Part shown: piece by piece, positions 10,301-22,300 of the stretch
How positions within the stretch are numbered: the first letter of the stretch is position 1
How the letters are laid out: every line of letters begins with the position of its first letter
DNA from: Apostichopus parvimensis
Taxonomy: Eukaryota; Echinodermata; Holothuroidea; Aspidochirotida; Stichopodidae
Assembly: GCA_000934455.1 (NCBI GenBank)
Contig: KN892731.1
Coordinates: 8,558-33,245, forward strand
DNA: 24,688 nucleotides
Direction: 5' to 3'
The notes under the pieces: generated by a model
The model's database searches: none
Told to the model about the DNA's origin: nothing
Seen by the model: the letters and a program-made list of their open reading frames with translations, nothing else
Program-made: the position numbers and the translations under genes

Positions 10301-13300
10301 CACACTGGAACAACACCCGATGATGGCACCGGAGAACACGACTTGGCCCCTCTCTTCAAGACTGAGTTTGTCCTTGAGCCTTACCAAATCAGATTTGCGC
10401 CAGATCTTGATGAGTATCAGGAGGGTATCGCAGAGGTGATCTCGAAATTCCAGGAGTGTGTACTCGGAGTAGAGAATTTAGTACCCGATGGATACTTTGA
10501 TGCATTCACCAGGTGAGAATGACAATGTATTGTAATGATAAGATTTGTAACAACACTTATAACAATCCCAAATTCTTCACTTACCCCCCCCCACCCCCGT
10601 CCCTATTATGTCTCCTCCTGATACCCTTAATTTCTACCTATTGGATCAACATAGTTTCTCTTCCAATAATTTGTTCATTCACATAAATTGTTCATTGAAA
10701 ACCAGTTTCTGGTTGATCATGTTAAATGGATGCAACGATGCATGTTACTTTCATGAAACGCCATGGGAATCGTATATCGTACCCGGAGGGTCAGACTGAA
10801 ACACTTGTAATGTTTGTTAAAGGGGTGACAAGGTATGTCATTTACAAAGGCTTTCCGGGGACATATAAACTGTATGGAAAGTACTAAGGGTGCATTACCT
10901 TCTGAATTCAACCCTTGCAAGCTCAGTATGTACAATACAGCATCAGATTCATGTAGCAAAATGACCTTTGACCTTTAAGATTTTGTAAATATGGATTATC
11001 TCTCATTTTGTTGTTTGCTGCAGACCAATAATCAATGGCAAGTTTGAAGAGAAGTCTGCAGGAGATGGACCTAGTCTTCCGGCCATGTTTGAAGATGACA
11101 AACATCTGCTAGGAGTAACACAAGGAATTCAGGTAAACCAGGACACTTGTCAACTTTCTCGATGAAACGTTCATTCTTTGTGAATTTGCATGCCTTTTTT
11201 CAATAGTAATAATGAAACCATTCACGAAATTCTTATAATTTTGATAGTAACTTATGTACTGGCTGTTTTACCCATTTTTTCTAATCATTTTGTTGCAAGT
11301 ACTAATATTCTCCACCCTCGTGCAATATCTTTGCTTTAGAGTAGTCCCTACCTGTACTGATCTTTTTTGGTTAGACTTGTGTCCACTTTCCGTTATCCAA
11401 TTACAGGCAAATGATGATTTTTTACTTTAACTGTTTTCATGAGACTGATTTGATGTATCCATAATTTATAACATTTGAGATTTCCAAGATTTGTGTACAC
11501 GTATGTTTCTCCTTGTACAGTCTGCAGTTAACACTGCCTTTGAGTCTGCAAGTCAGTATGCCGACACCTTTGAGAAGTTTAGAGAATTTTACAAGGAAAA
11601 CGAAAGCCAGAATTTAGAAGCCATGCAAGAACAGGAACATGGTAAGATGTTTTGCCAGATTTCTTGTCTTCAATTTCATTATATTCTAGTATAATAAAAC
11701 TAGCCCTTCCATTATATTATGTATCTTTCTATTGATGGATTGGATTCTTGATCTTGATTCAGTGATGGTAGTTTTGTTATTTGCACAGAAATAGATTTGT
11801 ATTTCAGTAACGTTCCCATCAATATGTTGTATGGTATAATAAGTTCACGTTCCATGCATTATTGAGTCTTCAGAATCCGTTGTCATGAATTCTGACAGTT
11901 TTGTTTGTTATTGTACAGTGTGTTTTTTTTGTTTTTTTTTGTAGATGTAGAATTCTTTTCTGAAACCCTGGAGAGATATCATAGCCAGCATGCGCAAGCG
12001 GAAATCATCAAAGTGAATCGAAACATTGGAATGCTTCAGGTTGATGCCAAGGACATGAAAAATAAACTGATTCCATCACCTCTCAGATGCCTTGAGGTAG
12101 GTAGTTTTATTCCCGTAACAATAGAATCTTCCTGTAATAATCTGTATCACATGTCGAAAATTTTGCACACATGTTTTGCTATTCAAGGCATAATTATCTT
12201 TGGTGAAATTAAACAGTTTGGAAATTTTTCATGATTATTATGCAAATGACCTATTAACCATTTCTTTTGACTATTTAAACCACTTTTATTTGCACGGTGA
12301 AAGGAATCCTGAGGCAATATTTCTCAACCTTTCGTGATCTGAAAGCAATAGCAATACTTGTCAAGTATCAGTGTTTTGTAAATTGTTGAAGCCTTAAAGG
12401 TTGTGAAGAATCATGCACAAAGAAACGTCTCATGCGGGTAATCTGACCTAGTTTCGAATGAGGTGTAACAGAAGTGTTAGACACCACTATCGATCCCAGA
12501 AAATACACACACAGCTTGCTACCGTCTGTAATTAGACACTAGTGTACAGTCACTACATACAGCTAGGGTCAATACCCACAACACAGTGTACATAGCAGCA
12601 TGGACATCTCAGGTCTAGATGAAAGATAACAAGGTATCACGTTTCATTACGGTCTGCATTTTGTAGCGACAAGAAGAAACATCATTTGCAAGCAACGGAA
12701 AGTTAACTTTTTCAGAGCACGGCACACGGTTTGGGGCGAGTCTTCAATGCCTTTAATGCAACATTTGTACAATGTACACTACACTGGTGTATTGTAGCTG
12801 TCTTTTGATATAACCCTAACCAAAAGCACACACGCTATCGCCTTATGACCTATTCTGTCTAAGCTCATGAAGATTTGCATACTACTGCTAATGAACCCAA
12901 ACGTACATCAGTGTTTTTATTATAAATAATGGATACAAAAGTAAGCTTCAAGTAAACATTTGCTACTTAGTAACCTTGACAGAAGGGAAAAAATTTCATG
13001 AATGACTCTTTAGATTGAAAGTGGATTTTTAATATAATATTGTATAATATAATAATATTCTGGCAGATGGTTTTACATTGAGTATGTTATCATGCATAGT
13101 TCATATCTATTTTTAAATAGCGACATCTATTATCATTTATACATCTTCAACTGCCTATTCTGATGGTTCATATTTGACATACTCGTAGCTTACTCTTTAC
13201 TACAATATAAGTCTTTCTCTTCCCTCTCGTGTAATTTCCTTTCTTTGTGACATTTTGCTTATCAACAGGTCATCAATGACATGCTTCCTAAGCTGTCCAA

Positions 13301-16300
13301 GAAATTGATGGATGCTTTGATCGCGGAGAGCCAGGACGCTCAGTATAAGTTGGAATTAGTCCCGACCACTACCCTGGAATTTGTAGAAAGTCTTACATTC
13401 CTGGATGAAATTCAAACAAGGGTAAGTAACATGAGGAATGCCAAAAAATTAAACTTACATGTCCATTTAGGACAACAATTTGTTACAACTCTTTTACACT
13501 TTTTTCCCTTTGTCAAAAGTTCCAATTCATTTAAATGTTATGTCATGACGATATTAAATTCAAGTTCAAACACACATCTGAGATTTAAAGGGTGATTGTG
13601 CAGTCTTTTATAAGCACTACATATTACCCATTAACTTGCCCTAAATGCCTCTTTTCAATACTGATATGTAATTTTCTGGCACTTTAGGACAACAGGATAT
13701 AGGTTTTCTGGAGGGAATTTACTTCTTATTCTTTGCACTAAAAATAAGCAATTCATTTAGTGAAAATCAAAACAATATCATCAGAACTGAAATAATTGAT
13801 TTAGTGGGACAGGATGGACAAAAGATTGTTCTATTTGATTCAGATAATCAGATTTAAAGTACATTATGACATGGCTGATACATTGTTGCCATGAATGTGT
13901 CAAGTTGGTATAGGATTGTGTCAGTAGAATGAGAACTACACATTGTTAGCATTCTTTTGTAAGCACATTATCGTTATCCAGTTAACACCATTCAGGTGAA
14001 TTTAAGATGCACTCTTTTAGTTTAAGGAGACTGCCCCATGATAGGTACTCAAACAGCTCGATTATTAGTGAAGATAATCGTACAGAAGTTGCCCACTGTT
14101 GCATTGACTTTATTTTACTTCAAAAATACGTAAATTATAGATGTGCATGGTGTTAATGCATTCTAAAAGCTATGCGGGATTTAGAGAAGTTTACAGACAT
14201 AATCAGTTTACAGAGTAAAAATTGGCCAGCTCAAACTCAGAAGTGTGATATACTCAAACCGTACATGGTTCCTTTGCTAACTCTAAACTTTGCTATGTTC
14301 TTTAATGTCATAGGTCGGTGACCTTGAGACAGATGCAGGTGTAGTGAAGGAAATGTACGAATTGATCAAAAAGTACTCCTAACCGTACATGGTTCCTTTG
14401 CTAACTCTTAACTTTGCTATGTTCTTTAATGTCATAGGTCGGTGACCTTGAGAAAGATGCCGGTGTAGTGAAGGAAATGTACGAATTGATCAAAGAGTAC
14501 TCCTAACCGTACATGGTTCCTTTGCTAACTCTTAACTTTGCTATGTTCTTTAATGTCATAGGTCGGTGACCTCGAGAAAGATGCGGGTGTAGTGAAGGAA
14601 ATGTACGAACTGATTGAAAAGTATTCAGTACCGACCCCACCGGAGGACTTTGCCGTCTATCAGACGCTCTCCCCTTCAGTCAATGCTGTGAGAGACGGGA
14701 TCGATAAGGCTGTCGGGGAACGAGATGCAAAGATTGATCATTTTTGTAACCATATGGACAAAGATATCTCAGAATTGAACAAAGAAGTCAAATCAGTGAA
14801 ACAAGAGTCTCAGGTAATTTTCATGAATTATCTGGATTGGTCTTGGAACTCAACTATTTTCTTAACTAAATTATGTCATAGTGACAGTTGGTAATGGTGA
14901 TGTCTACAAAAATTATCTGTGACTGATGACAACTAGATATTATGCTCTATATGGTGATATAAAATAAATAATATATAAAACAGATAAATTTATTAGTTTA
15001 GGCAATGTGTTAACTCAGCTGCTTCCAAACTTGTTTAAAGTAATTTTGAAATATGGGCGAGGGTATTGTTGTTATTATGAAACAATAATTACCACCGAGA
15101 ATCTCAACTATAAATTAAAACTGTGTTTTTTAGTTTTTGTTTGTACTTTCTTGAAATTAAATTTTTCCTCTGTAGAATCCAATCATCTTGGATGCAAGTG
15201 CTGATCAAGGAAAGGTTGCTGGTTTACTGAAGAAGCTTGGTGATCGTCTTGAGGACCTCCAGAAGCAAGCTTTCCAGTATAAGACCTATCAGAAGAATTT
15301 CAAAGTAAGCACAAAACTGACCAGGTCTATGTCGAGCTTTCCCTGGTAGCTTTGAGGTACAAGTGTATTTATAATTGAACTCAAATAGTGATCCTTTCTA
15401 CTGATTTCCTGTTTTTGTTTGTTTTGTGTTTTTTTGCAATCTTAAAAACTAAAGCATCCCGGTTTGAATCCCCCCTTCCCTTCCCCACCACCATTTTTTA
15501 CCTGAATTATAATTAAATTCCATAAATACCAAAACTAAGCAAAATAAAACCCATACATCTTTCTCTTTGTGTTTACCATGCTCATTAACCTGTCTGTATT
15601 CTGTGTGTGTTTTTGTCCCTTCTGTTACTGTTACTTGTCATTTAGCCTTTGAAGAAGATCCTGCTAGGATCGAAATGTCAGGCCAACTTACTTTTACACA
15701 TTCTCCTACACAGGCTCTCTAGTGGATAAGCAGTTTGCTAACAGTTTTATTTTATTTCAAAATAAAACCCGTCCATCCTCTCACTCATTGATGACTTTGC
15801 TGATATTGCTTTGCTGTTTATGCCTTCTGCATATCATTTCTAAGAAAGAGCATTTTATGCAGTTTAAGATAATACCTGACAGTATTTTATGTATAATTTC
15901 AAAGGGTTATTTTCTGTCTGTCTTTGAATGAATGAATTTGACATGTTTATGGTTTGGTTGTTAGGTGGACAGAAGGTTCTGAGGAAGGTAATATTCACTT
16001 ACAGATATGCATGATATGAAACGTAATATTGTTCTCTTGAATTTCAATCCTAGGTGGAAGTCACAAAATATGAAGAATTAGAAGAGACTCATGCAGAATT
16101 GAAGCTGAAACAGCTATTGTGGGATTCCTTAGAAGAATGGGACCAGATGACAGAGGCATGGGTGCAAGTAAGTTATGGGTGGTGTATAAATCACATGCTC
16201 CATAAAGTGAGGTGGATTTAATTCAGAGACTAACACAGTTACTGGCCTAAATAATTACTGCATATGACAGTTTTAAAAAAAAACACATTTTAAGGATGGT

Positions 16301-19300
16301 TTTTTATAATGGGTACTAGATATTACCAGGAACGTTTCATGGTGGACTTTATATGAATTCAAAAGACATCTTGAAGTAATAACAACTGTGGTATTTAGTT
16401 CTAATACACTAGGAAAACTGTCTGCTTAAAACATTGTGCAGTAAAGTATACATGTATAGCACAGTATGTATTATGTATTGATATAACTTCACTTCAAGAT
16501 GCAGTATTTATCTACTGTAAGGATCTGGTTTCTTACCTTGTGGAATATTGTGTGACTCTCCATGTTACTTTAGCATAGGAAACCGTAAATGCTTTTTTAT
16601 TAATTGCCTTGTTTTTTTTGTTTTGTAAAGAGCGAATTTGAGCAGTTGGATCCAGAAGAGTTGTCCAGCAGTGTGGGTAAATATGCCAAGTCTGTGCATC
16701 AGTTAGAGAAAGGTCTTCCACCAAACCATGTGGTTCCTATCCTGAAAGGGAAAGTTGAAACCATGCGTGATCAGGTAAGCCCTTGATTTGCGAGTCTCTT
16801 GGAGTTTGGGTAACTATTGTTGCAGATGAATATAAATTTTAATAAAATAATGTCTGGTAATCTGCATCTGTCTCTTGAAATTTCTCACATAGATAGTCCT
16901 TGCAAGCCTCATGCATATTCATTGTTATAAGCTGAATGCTCTGTGTTGTGTGTAATTCTCTTATACGTGCTATCAAAAAGTTATAGTCAAGTCTGTGTTA
17001 ATCGTGTAATCGTATTTAACTAATATCTGTCAACAATATTTTGTTTGAAATGCCTATGGAAAGCCACCTTGGAAATGTTTGCATTACAATTTCAATTCAT
17101 TACTGACATTAGTATTCTTGTAAGGCTTTGATGTATCGTGACTCCTGAAGGATATCATAATGTTTATAATAGTTCATGGTAACGTCATGAATCGCTCGTT
17201 ACATTTCAAGCTTCCCCCGTTTAATATCCTATTTTTTATTCTAACTCTACCCATTCTTCCACCAGATGCCAGTGATCACTAACCTCAGAAACCCTGCATT
17301 GAAGCAACGTCATTGGGACACCATCGAGACCGTTCTCAACTACAAGTTCAACTCAGAGGAGCCGCTTACCTTAGGACTACTGACACAGCTCAATGCATTC
17401 CAGTTTACTGAGCAGATAGAGGAAGTGGCTGGACAAGCCTCCAGTGAGGCAGCCTTGGAAGCTCTCTTGAAGAAGGTGAGTTCAAAGATTATAAGATTTT
17501 TGTTTTACTTTGCTTCAAGGAAAAGTTTGATATGTTCATGCTTATTTGAGAGAGTAATGCTAGGTCATGAAGGTCATGGATCTGCTGCACAAGATTGGCC
17601 TCTTAAGAGCAGTTTAGTTTTCGTTTCAGATGGTGCAAATTACGAGATAACTGTTGAATTCTTGAGATAGTGAAGATATAAGCATCAGGCTCCATTTCTA
17701 TAAGAGTTTTGTTTTGACTTTGCTTGAAGGAAAAGTTTGATTTGTTCATGCTTATTTGAAAGTGTAATGCTAGAAGTATGGTTCACTTTGTTTATTACTC
17801 TGACTCGATAAATAATCCACAAAATACATACGGAAGAAACGACACTCAAAGTCCTACAAAACATATCACTGCTTGGATGTAGCAATTTTGGACGAACACA
17901 GTTTTAAGTACCATCGTCTCCAACACGACTACTGTTGTTATCTCTACACAGGTTGAAGATGCCTGGAAGACCACAGAGTTTGTGGTCCTCTCTCACCGGG
18001 ATTCTAAAGACGTCTTCATCCTGGGTGGCACAGACGAGATTCAGGTTCTGCTAGATGACAGTCAGGTCAACATCAGTACCATCTCCAGCTCGAGGCATGT
18101 GGGACCGATTAAACCTAGAGTGGAGGAGTGGGTCAAGAATTTAGCACTCTTCAACGAAACTCTCGTAAGTAACTAGTACATGTTTGAATTTAAAATAGAA
18201 GAACAGAGGTTTGGGAATTATTACAATCAAAATCAATAAGACTGATGTGGTAAGTGCCTAGGGGTGAAAAATAGGTGAAGTTTGGGGGAGGGGGGTCCCA
18301 TGGTCAAGGACCACCCCAAGATTTGGAAGTTACCAAGGTAAAGGGCCCCCAAGGGCAAGGGGCCCTAATTGAAGGCTTCTAGGCATGACTTACCAGCTTT
18401 CTAACATTGCAAGCGTATGGTGTCTTAGGACCCAGAGGGTGTTAAGCAGACACTGCAATCACAATATTTTCTAGTTTGCACATAAAGAGAGGAAACCCGA
18501 AACATTTTGTTTTGCCTATATTATTTATATGTACATAAATGCAATCTGTTCAGAAAGATCTAATTAACCACTCATCAGACATGATTTTTTCACTTCAAAG
18601 TTAATGATTAATGAATATACTACATGAGATAGATGATGGCTATAATTGATATTCTGCATTCCTTGCCCAGCGGAGCCTGTACCCCAACCCCTCCCACCCC
18701 CCCTGCCCCTCTCTATCCTTGACCTAAATTGATTTGTATCCACTTTCATTTGTGTATCCATGATTCTTGTTTTGTTTCCATGGATACAGGATGAATGGCT
18801 TAACTGTCAGAGGAACTGGTTGTACCTGGAGAGTATCTTCAGCGCTCCTGACATTCAGAGACAACTTCCAGCCGAGGCAAAAATGTTCATGCAGGTATAA
18901 TTGTTTTTTTAAGAACGGACAGAATCCAAACTCCCTAGTGTCCCCATTTTAATCAATTGTTCGATTTCCTACAACGATGGCTTAGGATCTATGTGAATGT
19001 TTCTTTGCAATTTGGAGTAACTGTGTCAATGATCAATGGTTCAGTTAAAAGCAGTATCAAAGGAAAAGGTTAATCCACTTGTGGTTGAGATCATTCATTT
19101 TAATGCCTCCCATTTGGTATCATTCTATACCATTTTCTATGGGGGTATACTGTCATCAAATAAAATTCACATGATTTTGCCTTTGCTCAAGACCTTCATA
19201 GATTGAAAACATTAAAACTTACAAAGCCTATGTTATGTAAGTTTACATCAACCTTTGTTGTCATATTTGATTTCCAAACTCATGGCTGCCTCATGAATGC

Positions 19301-22300
19301 CTCATGACAAATTAAAACAATGGTAGATGTTATCAGGTTACTAGTCGATATTTTTCCTCGTTATGTAAACAGAAAAGTATTACCTCATTCTTGGCTATTG
19401 TTGTAAATTTAACACCTCTGCGCTTCCGTTGTTTAGGTTGACAAATCTTGGAAGGATGCCATGCGTAAGGTCAATCGTTTACCTTTGGCCATGCGTGCTG
19501 CCACTCAACCAGGACTACTTGAGGCCTTCCAGAATAACAATGCCCTGTTAGATCAAATTCAGAAATGCTTGGAGGCATACCTGGAATCAAAGAGAGCTAT
19601 CTTTCCCAGGTAAATACATAAATAGCTTCAGTCCGTGTTGGTATATCACATTCAGTAATAAGTGTAAAGGTCATCCTATGACACAGTAGAGATGTTTTGT
19701 CAGTTTCATATCAATCTTTCCAAGGACATGATTTTATAGACTTGGAGAAATTGAAATATCATAGTTAGCCTGTTTCTGTTATACTGAGAGTGATGATGGA
19801 CAGCGTTCATTGAGCAGCGGCCCTTGCAATTGAATTTCTGAAACTGTTCAGAAGTAGGTATGGTCTTGTCTGATCTGTATAACACTCCTGGTATTTCAGA
19901 CTTGTATTTCCTAAGCCAAGTGGTTAGACTTCATCTAAGACCATGGTGAAACAGCTGTGCTAAATATGTGACATATTGTACATGTTAATTAGTAAAGATA
20001 CGTGTATATGTAAAGCTACCTATTGGCCGATGAGCACATGTTATAATGTGCAGAAAAAGACTATGCTATACTGACAACAGAGTACATGTTAGAAGCCTTT
20101 CAAGAACTTTTTTGTCATCAGAATTGATGATAGCTTTTTTTTATTTTTTAAAATTTTTTATCATCATTCTATCAAGAGTCCAAACAATGTACAATTCATA
20201 ATAACATATACATTATGATCATTGGTCAATATTATCAACAACAACAAATAAATCATTAAACTTCAAATAAAGATTTCCAGTTATGCCATCTCATATCAAA
20301 AATCATGTTGCTTACAATTAGTTTTATACATGATAGATTGATGATAGCTTGGTATTGATGAATTGGATACACTGGCAGTTTTAAAATGCAAAAAGAAAAA
20401 GGGAAAAAGTATATTAGTCATCCCAGCAATTTTCTGGGTTAACAGGTAATGACCGATAAACCAGTCGTTGTTTATTACTTGTTTGGATTTATCCCCATCT
20501 AACGATTCATTCTAACAGGTTCTACTTCTTGTCAAATGATGAATTGTTGGAGATACTGTCACAGACTCGCAACCCTCATGCGGTCCAACCACATTTGCGG
20601 AAATGTTTCGACGCTGTTTCGAGCTTGGAATTCGGTGTTCAACAGGCACCGACAGGTGATGGTAGGGCTACACCGTCGGGTGGTGATAAAGGTAAGCTCC
20701 TGTCTGTGTGTGTCATGTATCTTTCAGTCTGTGTTACCTGAGGTTGGTGTAGTTTATACGACCAGAATTGGAACCTGTCAATGTTTCAGATCCCTTATTG
20801 ATAGACAACAATTTCTCTGCTCTTTTGAAATTCTGGTAAATATTTAAGATCAAATTTTGAATCTAATCTCATCTCATTCTCCTTGTAGATGGCCAAGCAG
20901 CAGCAGCTCCGACAAGCACCAACGATATCTTGGCTTTACTTTCACCTGAAAATGAGAGAATAGGACTTGGAAAAGGACTTAAAGCCAGAGGAAATGTAGA
21001 AGATTGGCTCGGAAAGGTAGAAGAGGCCATGGTGGTCTCTCTGAGACGTCTGACCAAAGCGGCTCTCATAGATTATGAGGAGAGACCTAGAACAGAATGG
21101 GCAACATGCCACGCCTCACAGGTGAGTTGCGGGCAAACTGTTTTTTGGAGGCTGATGCAAGCACACAAACTGTTGTATTTCAAAAAACGATTCCAGATAT
21201 TCTGCGGTATGAATCTAAAAATGTTATTTCAAAGGCAAATTGTTTTATTAATGTTAATTTGGTAACAGATTTGATCAAAGTAATTGGTAAAAAGGACAAT
21301 GTACTCGTGGATATGCAATTGTGAAATATGGAATGATTAGTCCTGTTGCATCTCTTCATACAGGTCATCCTGACAGTTTCCCAAATCGCTTGGGCAAAAG
21401 AAGTTACAGAAATACTGGAGAATGAGAGTGAAAAACACGAGAAGATGGCTGCCTTTGAAAAGGAAAACTTTGATGTAAGTTATTGTAGCATTACCAACCT
21501 TGTTTTAAAAACCTTGCAGACATCAGTGGAAACATGTACATAGAAGGGAAACAAAAGCCATTTCAATTGTACAGAATGTTGCTCTTATTTGCAGTTTTGT
21601 AAAAAAAATTGCAAAACCAGTGGAGACATGTATATAGAGGGAAAGGACATTCCCAATTCTAGTTTTTTTTTTTTTTTTAGCAAACTCAACCCATTTACCT
21701 CAAATGTGGTTTGTTCATTCATTATAAAAAGTTTTAACTTTCTGTCACTTTCAACGTTACACTATCAGCTTCTTAAAGCAGCTTTTCTTATTGTTTTATG
21801 CTTATTTTATATATTTTTTTTATAAAACAGTACTTCCCACTAGGTTTGTCAGAAGTAACAGATCAAAATTTAAAAAAAATAAAACAGCCACTTTATCAAC
21901 AATCTCTGAGGAAAATTCTATTTTATCAAAAATTTAATTTTTGACACCTCCACAGAGGCTGAACAAACTTGCAGCATTGGTCAGAGGGGAACTCCCTAAG
22001 CTGGTGAGGAACATCCTGGGTGCCCTGATCACCATCGACGTCCATGCCAGGGATATCATAACCAGCATGGTCAAGAATAAGGTAGACTCCACCCTCAACT
22101 TTGAGTGGGGCAAACAGCTGAGGTACTACTGGGATACCGAGCTGGATAACTGCGTGGTCAGGATGTCCACCTCCCAGTACATTTACGGATACGAGTATCT
22201 CGGAGCCTCCATGAGACTTGTCATCACACCCCTGACGGTGAGATATCTCTCCTCTTTTCTCTCCATATTTGGTCATTTTGGATTAGTTTTGATTTTGTAA

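Larger units (their letters stand above)
13422..14561 (+). other. Intron 13 of DNAH6, with duplicated acceptors
   Basis: GTAAGT...CATAG. The last 305 bases hold two extra copies of the intron end plus the start of exon 14 (14257-14504). The first 830 bases show no recognisable feature. Confidence 0.85.
14257..14628 (+). repeat. Triplicated 124-bp unit: intron end plus first 22 codons of exon 14
   Basis: Three head-to-tail copies with an exact 124-base period: 14257-14380, 14381-14504 and 14505 to about 14626. Each has 57 intron bases ending in GTCATAG, then exon-14 bases starting GTCGGTGACC at 14314, 14438 and 14562. The first two end in TACTCC-TAA, an in-frame stop at the unit junction (14380-14382, 14504-14506). 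Only the third continues into the full exon. TACTC is found both before copy 1 and, as TATTC, at the end of copy 3, a plausible microhomology for the original duplication. Confidence 0.95.
15305..16053 (+). other. Intron 15 of DNAH6
   Basis: GTAAGC...CCTAG. It contains the second Penelope-like insertion (15540-15770). Confidence 0.85.

Noticed and set aside
14314..14561. Recursive (ratchet) splicing at the AG/GT junctions of the duplicated acceptors
   Set aside because: GTCGGT is a poor donor, so regeneration of a 5' splice site is unlikely.
21926..22276. 116-codon - strand frame opposite exon 25
   Set aside because: Exactly antisense to the strongly conserved linker-AAA1 exon; low stop density there follows from its balanced composition.
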